A DNA stretch of 64,000 bases from CBDAPE01 sp965198325 (GTDB lineage Bacteria > Pseudomonadota > Alphaproteobacteria > UBA828 > JAPUJA01). Positions within the stretch are counted from its first letter, which is position 1; each line of letters opens with the position of its first letter. The position numbers and the translations under genes were made by a program. Location of the stretch: assembly GCA_965198325.1 (NCBI GenBank), contig CBDAPE010000016.1, positions 1 to 64,000 of the forward strand, read 5' to 3'. This document shows positions 34,919-43,458 of the stretch, piece by piece. Below the pieces are notes generated by a model, which was not told the DNA's origin, did no database searches, and saw only the letters and a list, made by a program, of their open reading frames with translations.

Positions 34919-35895
34919 ATGAGCGAGACTGAAAAGCACCCGTTGCGCGTCCTCATCCTTGGCGACAGCGCCGAGGACGCCGACGCCTACCGCCGGCTGC
35001 TCGCGGGGGGTGACCATGCGGAGGAGGCTGTGGCCGGCGCGCACCAGGGCCGGGAAGCCTGATCCGGTGCGGCTCGAAGACCTATGCCGGGGTTCTGCTC
35101 GATCGCGACCTTCCGGAGATGGACGGTCCCGAATTCCTTCGCCGGCTGAGCGATGCCTCGGACCTGTTCCAGGCTCCGGTCGCGATCGTCACCGGGTTCG
35201 ACCGGTATTCCGAGGAATCCCGGCCAATCGAACTCAGTACCCTGGAACGGGGCAACGAACTCCCCGATGCGACGCAAGCGGTGCGTGACGCGGTTCGAGA
35301 AGCCCTGAGCGAGCAACCTCTTGACGGCGAAGCGCCGCGCGCGGCCCGGACCGCCGGGATATTCGCGCCGCACGATCCGGTAACCCTGCTGGGAAACCGC
35401 GGGCTCTTCGACATCCGCTGCGAGCAGTCGATCCTGGTTGCCGAGCGCAACGGCCAGAAGCTGTGCGTCGCGGTAATCGACATCGCCGGGTTTGACAGCC
35501 TCGCAGCTTCCTTGGGCCGGGATCGGGTCGATGCGGCCTTGCGGATTGTCGCTGAACGACTCCAGGCTGAAACCCGCAAGGCCGATACGCTTGTTCGCCT
35601 CGGCCACAGCAGCTTCGCGTTGCTGGCGGAATCGGGTGTGACCCAAGCCGGCGTCGGCGCCTTGGCCGAGAAGCTGGTGCGGGCCACCGATCGATCGGTC
35701 GAGCTGTCCGATGCGCATGTCGAGATCGCCCTCAACGTGGGGTTGGCGATCTATCCGGATCACGGCGCCAGCGTCGATGCCCTGCTTCGCTCCGCCAGCG
35801 CCGCAATGTTCGATGCGCGCTGTCGCGGCACCGGCTGCTCGCTCTACTCGCCCGGGGTCGCGGCCCGGCAGGAGAAACTGAGCCAGGTGGTCTGA
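34919..35895 (+). pseudogene. receiver-GGDEF-like response regulator with a frameshift
   Basis: From the ATG at 34919 the receiver domain starts HPLRVLILGDSAEDADAYRRLL and runs into TGA near 35060. A missing C in GAAGC(C)CTGATC puts the continuation LIRCGSKTYAGVLLDRDLPEMDGPEFL in another frame, which then reads to 35895. The phospho-acceptor is Asp in VLLDRDLP. The C-terminal domain has the diguanylate-cyclase fold (FAPHDPVTLLGNRGLFDIRCEQ ... YPDHGASVDALLRSASAAMFDA), but the GGDEF signature is replaced by RLGHSSFA, so it would not make c-di-GMP. Confidence 0.75.
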
Positions 35896-35938
35896 GGCGC
35901 CGACCCTATTTTTATAGCGGGTAGAAACCAGCCGTCCG

Positions 35939-37348
35939 TCAGATCGGCGGGCGCTTGTCGGCCCAGGGCATCGCCTTTTCGAAGGCCGCGCTGACCTGGA
36001 GAACTGTGAGGTCGTCGAAGCGGCGGCCGACGATCTGCAGTCCGGTCGGCAAGCCGTCCGCGGAAAAGCCCGACGGCACGGACATGGCGGGCAGCTTGAG
36101 CGCGTTGAACTGCATGGTCATGTCGAGGCCGAGCAGGCGCCCCTCGTCGTCGAGGCCGTCGAACTCGCTTTCCTTGGCCGTGACCGGCGGGGCGGGCAGC
36201 GCCTCGGTGGGACACAGCATTGCATCGCAGCGCTCGAGGACCGGGCGGAGCGTCGCCCAGGCCTTGCTGTATTCGGTCTCGCATGTCTTGTAGTCGACGG
36301 CGCTGAGCGCGAGGCCTTCCTCGATCAGGGTGACCAGTTCGGGGTGCATCTTCTCCCGCCACTCGTCGAGATACTCGCCCAGGAAGGTCGCGTGGAAGAC
36401 CCGCCAGTGGTCGTACCAGCCCATATAAAGATCGTGGGTCCAGCCAAGCTCGACCGGCTCGATCTCGGCGCCCGCATCGCGCAACGCCTCGGCCGCCTTT
36501 TGCACATTCGCGGCAACATCCGGATCCACCCGGTAATGGTCGAAATCGACCGACAGTGCGAGCCGCATGCCTTTCACGGAATCGGGCGGCGGAACCGTCA
36601 CGTCGATCGGCGTACCCAGCGTCGCCGGATCGCGTTCGTCGGGGCCCTGGCAGATTTTGAGAAACAGTGCCGCGTCGGCCACCGTCCGAGCGAGCGGCCC
36701 GTGATTCGATAGGCTGTCGAACTGGCTGGGCAGGAATTCGAAGGGGATCCGCCCGAAGCTGCCCTTCAGCCCCACGACGCCGCACATCGCCGCCGGAATG
36801 CGGACCGAGCCGCCCATGTCCGAGCCCTCGGCCAGGGGCACGCAGCCGGTCGCGGCCGCGACGCCCGAGCCGCCCGACGAACCGCCCGAGGTGCGTTCGG
36901 GATTCCACGGATTGCGCGTGATCCCCCAGAGCGGGCTGTCCGTGAAGCTCGAGAAGGCAAATTCCGGCGTCGTCGTCTTGCCGACCATGATGCCGCCGGC
37001 ATCGAGCAGGTTGGTCACCACGATGGCGTCTTCGTCGGGCACCCAATGCTCCCGGATATAGGAGCCGCAGGTGGTTCGTTTGCCCTTGGTCGGCGTGAGG
37101 TCCTTGATCGCGAACGGCACGCCGTGCAGCGGGCCCAGATCGTCGCCTCGCATGACGGCGTTTTCAGCTTCCATGGCCTTCTCGACCGCCTCGTCGGGGT
37201 AGACGAAACAAAAGCCGTTCAGCGCCGGATTGACCTCCTCTATCCGGGCGAGAGAATTCTCGATTACCTCGACCGGCGAGAGCTCCTTTTCGCGGATGCG
37301 CCGGGCCAGCACCGTGGCCGGCGTGTAGGCGAGGTCGAGGTCACTCAT
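35939..37348 (-). CDS. amidase (amidase signature family)
   Basis: A 469-residue AS-family amidohydrolase using a Ser-cisSer-Lys triad. Lys is in PFAIKDLTP and the Ser residues are in ERTSGGSSGGSGVAAATG; the flanking GSDMGGSVRIPAAMCGVVGLKGS is typical. The C-terminal SGFSADGLPTGLQIVGRRFDD closes the fold. The start MSDLDLAYTPATVLARRI at 37348 has a GGGAG site. It could hydrolyse amides or related compounds; the divergent agmatinase-like gene begins 72 bp away. Confidence 0.9.
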   Translation of the reverse strand: MSDLDLAYTPATVLARRIREKELSPVEVIENSLARIEEVNPALNGFCFVYPDEAVEKAMEAENAVMRGDDLGPLHGVPFAIKDLTPTKGKRTTCGSYIREHWVPDEDAIVVTNLLDAGGIMVGKTTTPEFAFSSFTDSPLWGITRNPWNPERTSGGSSGGSGVAAATGCVPLAEGSDMGGSVRIPAAMCGVVGLKGSFGRIPFEFLPSQFDSLSNHGPLARTVADAALFLKICQGPDERDPATLGTPIDVTVPPPDSVKGMRLALSVDFDHYRVDPDVAANVQKAAEALRDAGAEIEPVELGWTHDLYMGWYDHWRVFHATFLGEYLDEWREKMHPELVTLIEEGLALSAVDYKTCETEYSKAWATLRPVLERCDAMLCPTEALPAPPVTAKESEFDGLDDEGRLLGLDMTMQFNALKLPAMSVPSGFSADGLPTGLQIVGRRFDDLTVLQVSAAFEKAMPWADKRPPI

Positions 37349-37420
37349 GGGCTTTCTCCCGTCTCCCGAAATGGCGCACGCAGGGTAGCCGAGCCACTTC
37401 TTTGGCGCTAGCCTGTCGCC

Positions 37421-38377
37421 ATGGCGGATTGCAAGCTCAACCAGCCGCTCGGCGCCAACGACGTGCCCCGCTTCGGCGGACCCGCGACCATGCTCCGCCT
37501 GCCCACGGCCGAGACCGCGCAAGCGCTCGACGCCTGCTTCGTCGGCGTGCCGTTCGATATCGGCACGTCGAACCGCTCGGGCACCCGTTTTGGGCCCCGC
37601 CAAATTCGTGCGGAATCCTGCCTGATCCGGCCCTACAGCATGGCGACCCGCGCCGCACCCTTCGACAGCCTAAACGTGGCCGACATCGGCGACGTCGCGA
37701 TCAACCCCTATAACCTCGCCGACAGTATCCGGATCATCGAAGAGTTCTACGACGGGATCATCGCGCACGATTGCATCCCGCTGATGCTCGGCGGCGACCA
37801 TACCGTCGCACTGCCGATCCTGCGTGCGCTCAAGAAGAAGCATGGACCCGTCGGCATGGTCCATATCGACGCCCACGCGGACGTTAACGACGAGATGTTC
37901 GGCGAAAAGGTCGCCCACGGCACGCCAATTCGCCGCGCGGTCGGGGAGGGGCTTCTCGACGGCCCGCGGGTCGTTCAGATCGGCCTGCGCGCAACGGGCT
38001 ACACGGCTGAGGATTTCGATTGGCCCTGCGCCCAGGGCTTTCGAGTCGTCCAGGCGGAGGACTGCTGGTACAAATCGCTCGATCCCCTGATGGCGGAGGT
38101 TCGCGAGCAGCTCGGCGCCGGTCCGGTCTACCTGAGCTTCGATATCGACGGGCTCGATCCGAGTTGCGCGCCCGGCACGGGCACGCCGGAGATCGGCGGG
38201 CTGACCACGAGCCTGGGCATGGAGATCATCCGCGGTTGCCGGGGCCTCGACCTCGTGGGCTGCGACCTGGTCGAGGTGGTGCCGCCCTACGACACGACCG
38301 GCAACACCTCGCTGGTTGCGGCGAACCTGTTGTTCGAGATGCTCTGCGTGTTGCCCGGCGTGATCTACCGGGACTAG
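37421..38377 (+). CDS. agmatinase / ureohydrolase family protein
   Basis: A 318-residue binuclear manganese ureohydrolase. Metal-binding motifs are MLGGDHTVALP, MVHIDAHADVNDEMFGEKVAHGTP and YLSFDIDGLDPSCAPGTGTPEIGG, all with intact ligands. This clade hydrolyses agmatine, guanidinobutyrate, guanidinopropionate or guanidine; the sequence alone does not decide. It would release urea. It is followed by mmuM 44 nt downstream on the same strand. Confidence 0.9.
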   Translation: MADCKLNQPLGANDVPRFGGPATMLRLPTAETAQALDACFVGVPFDIGTSNRSGTRFGPRQIRAESCLIRPYSMATRAAPFDSLNVADIGDVAINPYNLADSIRIIEEFYDGIIAHDCIPLMLGGDHTVALPILRALKKKHGPVGMVHIDAHADVNDEMFGEKVAHGTPIRRAVGEGLLDGPRVVQIGLRATGYTAEDFDWPCAQGFRVVQAEDCWYKSLDPLMAEVREQLGAGPVYLSFDIDGLDPSCAPGTGTPEIGGLTTSLGMEIIRGCRGLDLVGCDLVEVVPPYDTTGNTSLVAANLLFEMLCVLPGVIYRD

Positions 38378-38421
38378 GCGCTGCCAGGTGCGGCGCTCCA
38401 AAGCGGTAACGGGAGAGTCTC

Positions 38422-39390
38422 ATGAGCGAGTCAGTGACCGGACTAGCGGCACTCGATGCGCGGCTCGCCGATGGCGAGCTGCTCATTCTCGACGGCGGGA
38501 TGGGGACCGAGCTGGAGAGGCGGGGTGTGCCGATGCACGATCTTGCCTGGTGCGGGGCCGCGACCTTCGAGCATGGCGATGTCGTGCGCGAGATCCACGA
38601 GGACTACATCCGCGCCGGGGCCGATATCATCATTCCCAACACCTTCGGCGCGGCCCGCCATGTGCTGGAGCCCGCGGGCTTCGGCGACCAGGTCGAGAAG
38701 GCCAACCGCAAGGCCGTAAGCTTGGCTCTGGAAGCCCGCGAGACCGCGGGGAACGGACGGCCCATCGCGGTCGCGGGTTCAATCTCCCATTTCGTGGTCG
38801 ACGAGGTCGATCCCTACACGGCCGAGATCAAGGATACCAAGAACTGGCGGGACCCGGAGGTGATGGAGGCGACCTTTACGGAGCAGGCGGGCTATCTCAA
38901 GGACGCGGGCTGCGATCTGATCGCGCTGGAGATGCTGCAGAATCCCGCCCATCACCTGCCGGCGGTCAAGGCGGCGGTTGCATCGGGCCTGCCGGTCTGG
39001 CTCGGCATGAGCTGCGGCCATCGCGAGGTGGACGGGGGGCTGCCGACCTTCAATCACCCGGAGATCGACTTCGGCGCGGCGATCGATGCCCTGTTGATCG
39101 ACGGCGTCGACATGATGCTGGCCATGCACTGCGAGGTCGAAGATGCATCCGACGGCCTGGATGAGATTAAGACGCGCTGGTCGGGGCGGTTGGGCGCCTA
39201 TCCCCATTCTGGGACCTATATCCGCCCGCACTGGCAATTCGACACCATCATCGGCCCGGAGGACTACCTCGCGGCCGCGAAGGGCTGGGTTGCAAAAGGT
39301 TGCCGGGTGGTGGGCGGCTGCTGCGGCATTGGCCCAGACCACATCCGCCTGCTGAAAGAGGCCCTGCCCGCCAGACCCGGTCCGGCCTAG
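38422..39390 (+). CDS. mmuM: homocysteine S-methyltransferase
   Basis: A 322-residue zinc-dependent betaine-homocysteine/S-methylmethionine methyltransferase family protein. It has DGGMGTELERRGVPM near the N-terminus and zinc ligands Cys in AMHCEVED and the Cys-Cys of VGGCCGIGPDHI. It transfers a methyl group to homocysteine to make methionine; donors in the family include S-methylmethionine and betaine. Its 3' end (GGTCCGGCCTAGGC) is repeated at 40667-40680, beyond an inserted segment that begins with an IS21 remnant. Confidence 0.88.
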   Translation: MSESVTGLAALDARLADGELLILDGGMGTELERRGVPMHDLAWCGAATFEHGDVVREIHEDYIRAGADIIIPNTFGAARHVLEPAGFGDQVEKANRKAVSLALEARETAGNGRPIAVAGSISHFVVDEVDPYTAEIKDTKNWRDPEVMEATFTEQAGYLKDAGCDLIALEMLQNPAHHLPAVKAAVASGLPVWLGMSCGHREVDGGLPTFNHPEIDFGAAIDALLIDGVDMMLAMHCEVEDASDGLDEIKTRWSGRLGAYPHSGTYIRPHWQFDTIIGPEDYLAAAKGWVAKGCRVVGGCCGIGPDHIRLLKEALPARPGPA

Positions 39391-39392
39391 GC
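39379..39392 (+). repeat. direct repeat at the mmuM 3' end, left copy
   Basis: GGTCCGGCCTAGGC spans the mmuM stop codon and recurs at 40667-40680. Upstream bases are also similar (GGCCCTGCCCGCC versus GGCACTGCCTGCC) with a short gap, so the duplicated piece is about 30 bp. Confidence 0.7.
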
Positions 39393-39613
39393 CGCAGGCG
39401 TCAAACCCCGACGGCGAACTGAACCGACCACCCAACCCACGCTTGACCCCATGGGCCCACAGGTCCCTCCCGCGCGCGCCGCCGCGTCGGCCTGTTGAGG
39501 GCACGCCGCGTCGCACGCGGGGCCCGCCCATGGACTACGGGGACAAGCCCGCAGCCGCCAAGCGGTCCCTTCTTACACCGCCACGGTGGTCCCTTTTTGC
39601 TCCGCCATTGACA
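39391..39613 (+). mobile_element. IS21-family terminal remnant
   Basis: This 223-bp piece is the reverse complement of the istB-side end of the element at 1-2395: 39391-39489 matches window bases 99-1 with two mismatches. It holds the last 32 bp of istB, the intergenic end and the terminal repeats GGTCCCTTCTTACACCGCC and GGTCCCTTTTTGCTCCGCC, ending TTGACA at 39613. The rest of the element is gone. It abuts the mmuM stop on one side and truncates the cadherin-like gene on the other. Confidence 0.85.
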
Positions 39614-40528
39614 GTCGGTCTCGATCTTGTCATCGACCGCGTGGGGCGGGTCGTTCTTGCCGGCCACCCTCACCGCCACCATCGCGCTGGCCGTGTTCCC
39701 GTTAGCATCCGCAATCGTGTAGGAAAACGAATCCGTAATCCTGTCGTAAGGCCCCAGGCGTTCCAGCGACGCCACGCTGTTTGGGTCGTAAATCACGTTG
39801 CTGCGCGAGACCTTGACCGCTGCGCCCAACGCGCTGGTGGCATCGGAGGAGTGGACTATCAAGTAGTCGTCCTCATCGTGGTCGAAATCGTTGGCCAGGA
39901 CAGGGATCGTCACCAGGGCGCCGTTTTCGACCGTGGCCGCCTGGTCGTCGTTCGCGATTGGTGCGGTATTCCTCTCGACGACCTTTGATCCTGGCAGAGG
40001 CGATATAAATTCAAATACGGTTTCCGCCATTCCGAGAAATTCTGTTTTGCAGTCCGGATATATCTCAAATTGACGATATTTCCCGTGCAGCCTGTTTCCG
40101 TCATCGGAGAGCACGAGATACATTTCGACGGTGCTCCGCCACTCATCGGGGCAGGCATCCTCGACCGAGCGCGGATAGTGCGTTTCGCCTACACCCGTGA
40201 ACCTGGGGCCGTCCATCGATCCCGCGAAACATAAATGACCAGGTTCGAAGCCGTAGACGGTATCCGCATTACCCGAAACCTCGACGATTTCAGCGGTTAC
40301 CTCAGATTCGAGAGGGTACTGCACCACCTCGCAGACATACTCGGTCCCGAGATGTTGCCAGAGGCCGGAGATATTTACGTACCGATCGTCGCCTTTGTAA
40401 TCGTCCTGAGCGTCGTTTTCCTGATCATACTCGTCGAGATCGTGGTCTTCCAAAAAAGGGCCATCCTGGGCGTAACCAAATTGCTGGAACGTCATAACGC
40501 AGAGAAACGCCACCAGACTATGTTTCAT
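39401..40528 (-). pseudogene. secreted protein with cadherin-like repeats, 3' truncated by IS21 remnant
   Basis: The ATG at 40528 gives signal peptide MKHSLVAFLCVMTFQQFGYAQ, an acidic linker, then a globular region (YVNISGLWQHLGTEYVCEVV ... YPDCKTEFLGMAE). A bacterial cadherin/VCBS-like repeat follows (NTAPIANDDQAATVENGALVTIPVLANDFDHDEDD ... DRITDSFSYTIADANGNTA), and a second repeat begins NDPPHAVDDK. After residue 305 the frame enters IS21 DNA and the last 70 residues are IS-encoded (WRSKKGPPWRCKKGP). It was probably a longer multi-repeat exported protein. Confidence 0.75.
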
Positions 40529-40666
40529 GGCCTCACGCTCCCCGGTCCAATCGATTGTTCACGGATCACCCTCCCAGCGATTCCGAGTGTAACCAAGCTT
40601 CTTCAAATTTTAAATTGGACTGTGGGAGCGAACCCTACACCTACTAATACAAGGCACTGCCTGCCG

Positions 40667-40680
40667 GGTCCGGCCTAGGC
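40667..40680 (+). repeat. direct repeat of the mmuM 3' end, right copy
   Basis: GGTCCGGCCTAGGC, identical to 39379-39392, lies just before the stop of the GlpD-like gene. With the left copy it brackets the IS21 remnant and cadherin-like gene (about 1.3 kb). It is longer than an IS21 target duplication (4-8 bp). Confidence 0.7.
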
Positions 40681-40691
40681 GGTGGGCGAAC

Positions 40692-41675
40692 TTACGCGTC
40701 TTCGATCAGGCGCCGGGTCGGCTCGACGGCGGGCGCCTTGCGGGGATCGCGGACCACCGTGTTGAAGCGGGCGAGCTTCGCGCGGTAGGCGGCGGCCTCC
40801 TGGTCCTGGCGCTCCGACCCCCAGCCCAGAACTCCCCCGACGGTTTGGGCCGCCAGCTCGGCGGCCTCGAACCCCATGCTCTCGGACCAGCCCGCCCGGG
40901 TGCGCCGGGCCAGAAGATCGACGAGGCTGGTGACCTGTTCGCTGGCCGCGCGCTGGCGAAGCTCGGCCAGGGTCAGTGCCGGATCGTGCTCGAGCAGGGC
41001 GGGCGAAGGTTCGGTGTCCTCGAAAAGGTTGGCGGCGTAGGAGAGCTCTTGCGGTGGTCCCGACGGTTCGATACAGCGCCGCACGGTCTCGAGAAGTTCT
41101 TCGCCCGCCGAGCGATGGGTCATGATCGGCCCCGCGGTCATGGCGAAGAGATTGGGCAGGCCGTCGCGGCCCATGTCGTGGATCTCGCGAGAGCGCTTGC
41201 TCCTGGGCAGGAGCGCGGGATCGTAGGTGAGCGGCCGGACGCAGGACCAGGTGAATTTGACGTTCTCCCGGCCTATGGCGAGGTCGGGCAGCAGGCGGTT
41301 GGCTTCCGCGATGATGTCCTCGATTTCGTCTTCCGTGGCATGGACGTCGTCGGGGTCGCCGTCGTAGAGGCTCTCGGTGGGTCCGAAATAGTGGAGGTCA
41401 CGCCAGGGCAGGCAGTAATAAGGCCAGAGCTCCCGGTTGAACGCGGTAATTCCGGTGCGCCGGCATTCCTCGGGCAATCGCATCATGACGTGAACGCCCT
41501 TGGTGCCGGTGATCTTGCGGGCGGCGTTCGGGTTGGCCAGGCGGTTGATGCCGTCGATCCAGATTCCCGCCGTGTTGAGGACGACCGTCGCGGTTACCGA
41601 TGTCCGGTAATCGCTCAACGCGTCTCTCAAGCCGAGGCGCCATCCATCGTCGATGCGTTCGAGGCTGGTGAGCGG
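40692..41675 (-). pseudogene. glycerol-3-phosphate dehydrogenase-like flavoprotein, C-terminal part
   Basis: Continues from HPLTSLERIDDGWRLGLRDAL through NTAGIWIDGINRL, GTKGVHVMMRLP, LPWRDLHYFGPTESLYDGDPDDVHATEDEIEDIIAEANRLLP, then FTWSCVRPLTYDP and a C-terminal helical domain (ALTLAELRQRAASEQVTSLVDLLARRT). These are GlpD-type features. The frame differs by one base from the N-terminal part. Restoring one C in the ACACCCGCTC run near 41674-41676 would join the two. Confidence 0.8.
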
Positions 41676-42301
41676 GTGTAGTTTCGGGCCACCGCGCCCA
41701 TGCGCTGGGCGTCGAGAACCTCGTCCATGGCGATTCGTTCGGGCCATTCGAATTGCCATTCCGTATAGGTCGCGACACCGCGAATCCGAACCTGGCTTCC
41801 CAGCCAGCGTACGAAGGGCAAGGCGTTACGAGCAGCCACGGGCCGGTGAATCCTGAAATCAAGTGGCAGGTCTTTGGGTCCCAGAAGACGGAGGATGAAA
41901 AATGCGGCACGAAGCTGCCAGGCCGCATAGGGGCCGTCGCTATAGAGGGGATAGCAGAGCGTCATCGGCACGGCCCGCTCCGGCGTCGTGTTCTTGAACT
42001 GGGAACGGGCTTTCATCGCCTGGCGCGCCATGCGACAGTCGGTCGCAAAGCGCGCGGGATTGGTCAGCATGTTGCCGAGCGAACTACCGGTCGCCAGATA
42101 GCGCAGGCCGCAATGAAGTATCCGGCTCGACCCCCCGCTGGTGCCAGCGGCAAAATCGCCCTTGTCGACGAGAAGCGTCGAATATCCGGCGGCGGCAAGC
42201 TGCTGGGCCGCGGCGACGCCGTTGACGCCGGCGCCGATGACGGCCGCGTCGAAGTGGCGTCCGTCGAGGTTCGAAAGATATACGCGGTCCATGTCCCCCA
42301 C
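41627..42301 (-). pseudogene. glycerol-3-phosphate dehydrogenase-like flavoprotein, N-terminal part
   Basis: The 224-residue frame starts MGDMDRVYLSNLDGRHFDAAVIGAGVNGVAAAQQLAAAGY (FAD-binding GxGxxG) followed by LVDKGDFAAGTSGGSSRILHCGLRYL, a hallmark of GlpD-type FAD dehydrogenases that oxidise glycerol-3-phosphate. It is in frame to VLDAQRMGAVARNYT near 41677 and then diverges into an out-of-frame tail. A related flavoprotein with unknown substrate is also possible. Confidence 0.82.
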
Positions 42302-42509
42302 CCGTCGTCGTCGGGTTCAGGTCACGATCAATAAATCAGGTTCGAACCAGTTGCCATTCCGAATTGGGTCGCGCGGCTGGTTTAAAGAGACATCGGCCTC
42401 GTCCTGAACGGGCGGGACGACCTCGGAGGCCGGAGACGGGATAACCCGCCCGGGCGAGCGGGACGCCCCGCAAGGGGCCGATCACCCTAATCGTGTAACG
42501 CGAGAGAGA

Positions 42510-43448
42510 TCAGGTGTCGGTCGATTGACTTCGCTGATGGGCGCGCCAGCCCTGGGCCTCGATGAAGACCCGGGTGATCTCGGGGTGGGTCTGCTTGATT
42601 TCGGTCTCAAGCGACGTGATCGCGGCTTCGACGTCGCCGGACCCGAGCTCGTCCCTGAAATCGAGGCTGAGGTTGAGCAACACGTCCCGGGGGCCGAGAT
42701 GCATGGTGAGAATCTCGTTGACCTGAAGAATACCGGCCTGCCGGTCAAGGATCTTGCGGACCCCCTGGGTGACCGATGGTTCCGCCGCTTCGCCGATCAG
42801 CAGACCCTTGCTCTCGTAGGCCAGCAGCATCGCGACGATGGCGAGAATCGCGCCGATCACGATGGAGGCGACGCCGTCGAGCATCGGCATGTTGAGCGCT
42901 TGCGCAAGGCCGATGCCGATGAACGCGACGATGAGGCCAAGCATCGCGGCGGTGTCCTCGAACAGCACCGTAAAGACGGTCGGATCCTTGCTGGCCCGGA
43001 CTTCGGCGAGAATGCCCCGGCGGCCCCGCGTCTTGTTGAATTCCTTCGCCGCGATGAACCACGCGCCGGCCTCGAACACCATGGCGACGCCGAGCACGAT
43101 GTAATTCACATAGGCGCTTTCGACGGGGTGGGGGTCGAGCAGCTTGTGCACCCCTTCGTAGATCGAAACGCCCGCGCCCACCGCGAAGATCAGGATGGCG
43201 ACGACGAAGGTCCAGAAATAGAGCTCCATGCCGTAGCCGAAGGGATAGGCCGAATCGGCGGGGCGGCCCGCACGCCGGATGCCGTAGAGCAGAAGGCCCT
43301 GATTTCCGGTATCGACCAGCGAATGGATCGCCTCGCTCAGCATGGCTGAGCTGCCGGTGAAGATCGCGGCGGTGAACTTCGTGGCCGCGATCAGCGCGTT
43401 GCCGGCGAGCGCCGCGTAGATGACCTTCTTGGAGGATGGGGAGGCCAT
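42510..43448 (-). CDS. cation diffusion facilitator family transporter
   Basis: A 312-residue inner-membrane antiporter for divalent metals. Six hydrophobic spans begin with VIYAALAGNALIAATKFTAAIFTG. The metal-site motif in span 2 is AIHSLVDTGNQ (HxxxD) and the span-5 motif is LFEDTAAMLGLIVAF. The cytoplasmic C-terminal domain is ILTMHLGPRDVLLNLSLDFRDEL. The pattern resembles the Fe/Zn-exporting MMT1-like branch. It is followed upstream by mscS on the same strand. Confidence 0.88.
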   Translation of the reverse strand: MASPSSKKVIYAALAGNALIAATKFTAAIFTGSSAMLSEAIHSLVDTGNQGLLLYGIRRAGRPADSAYPFGYGMELYFWTFVVAILIFAVGAGVSIYEGVHKLLDPHPVESAYVNYIVLGVAMVFEAGAWFIAAKEFNKTRGRRGILAEVRASKDPTVFTVLFEDTAAMLGLIVAFIGIGLAQALNMPMLDGVASIVIGAILAIVAMLLAYESKGLLIGEAAEPSVTQGVRKILDRQAGILQVNEILTMHLGPRDVLLNLSLDFRDELGSGDVEAAITSLETEIKQTHPEITRVFIEAQGWRAHQRSQSTDT

Positions 43449-43458
43449 GGACCGGCGG

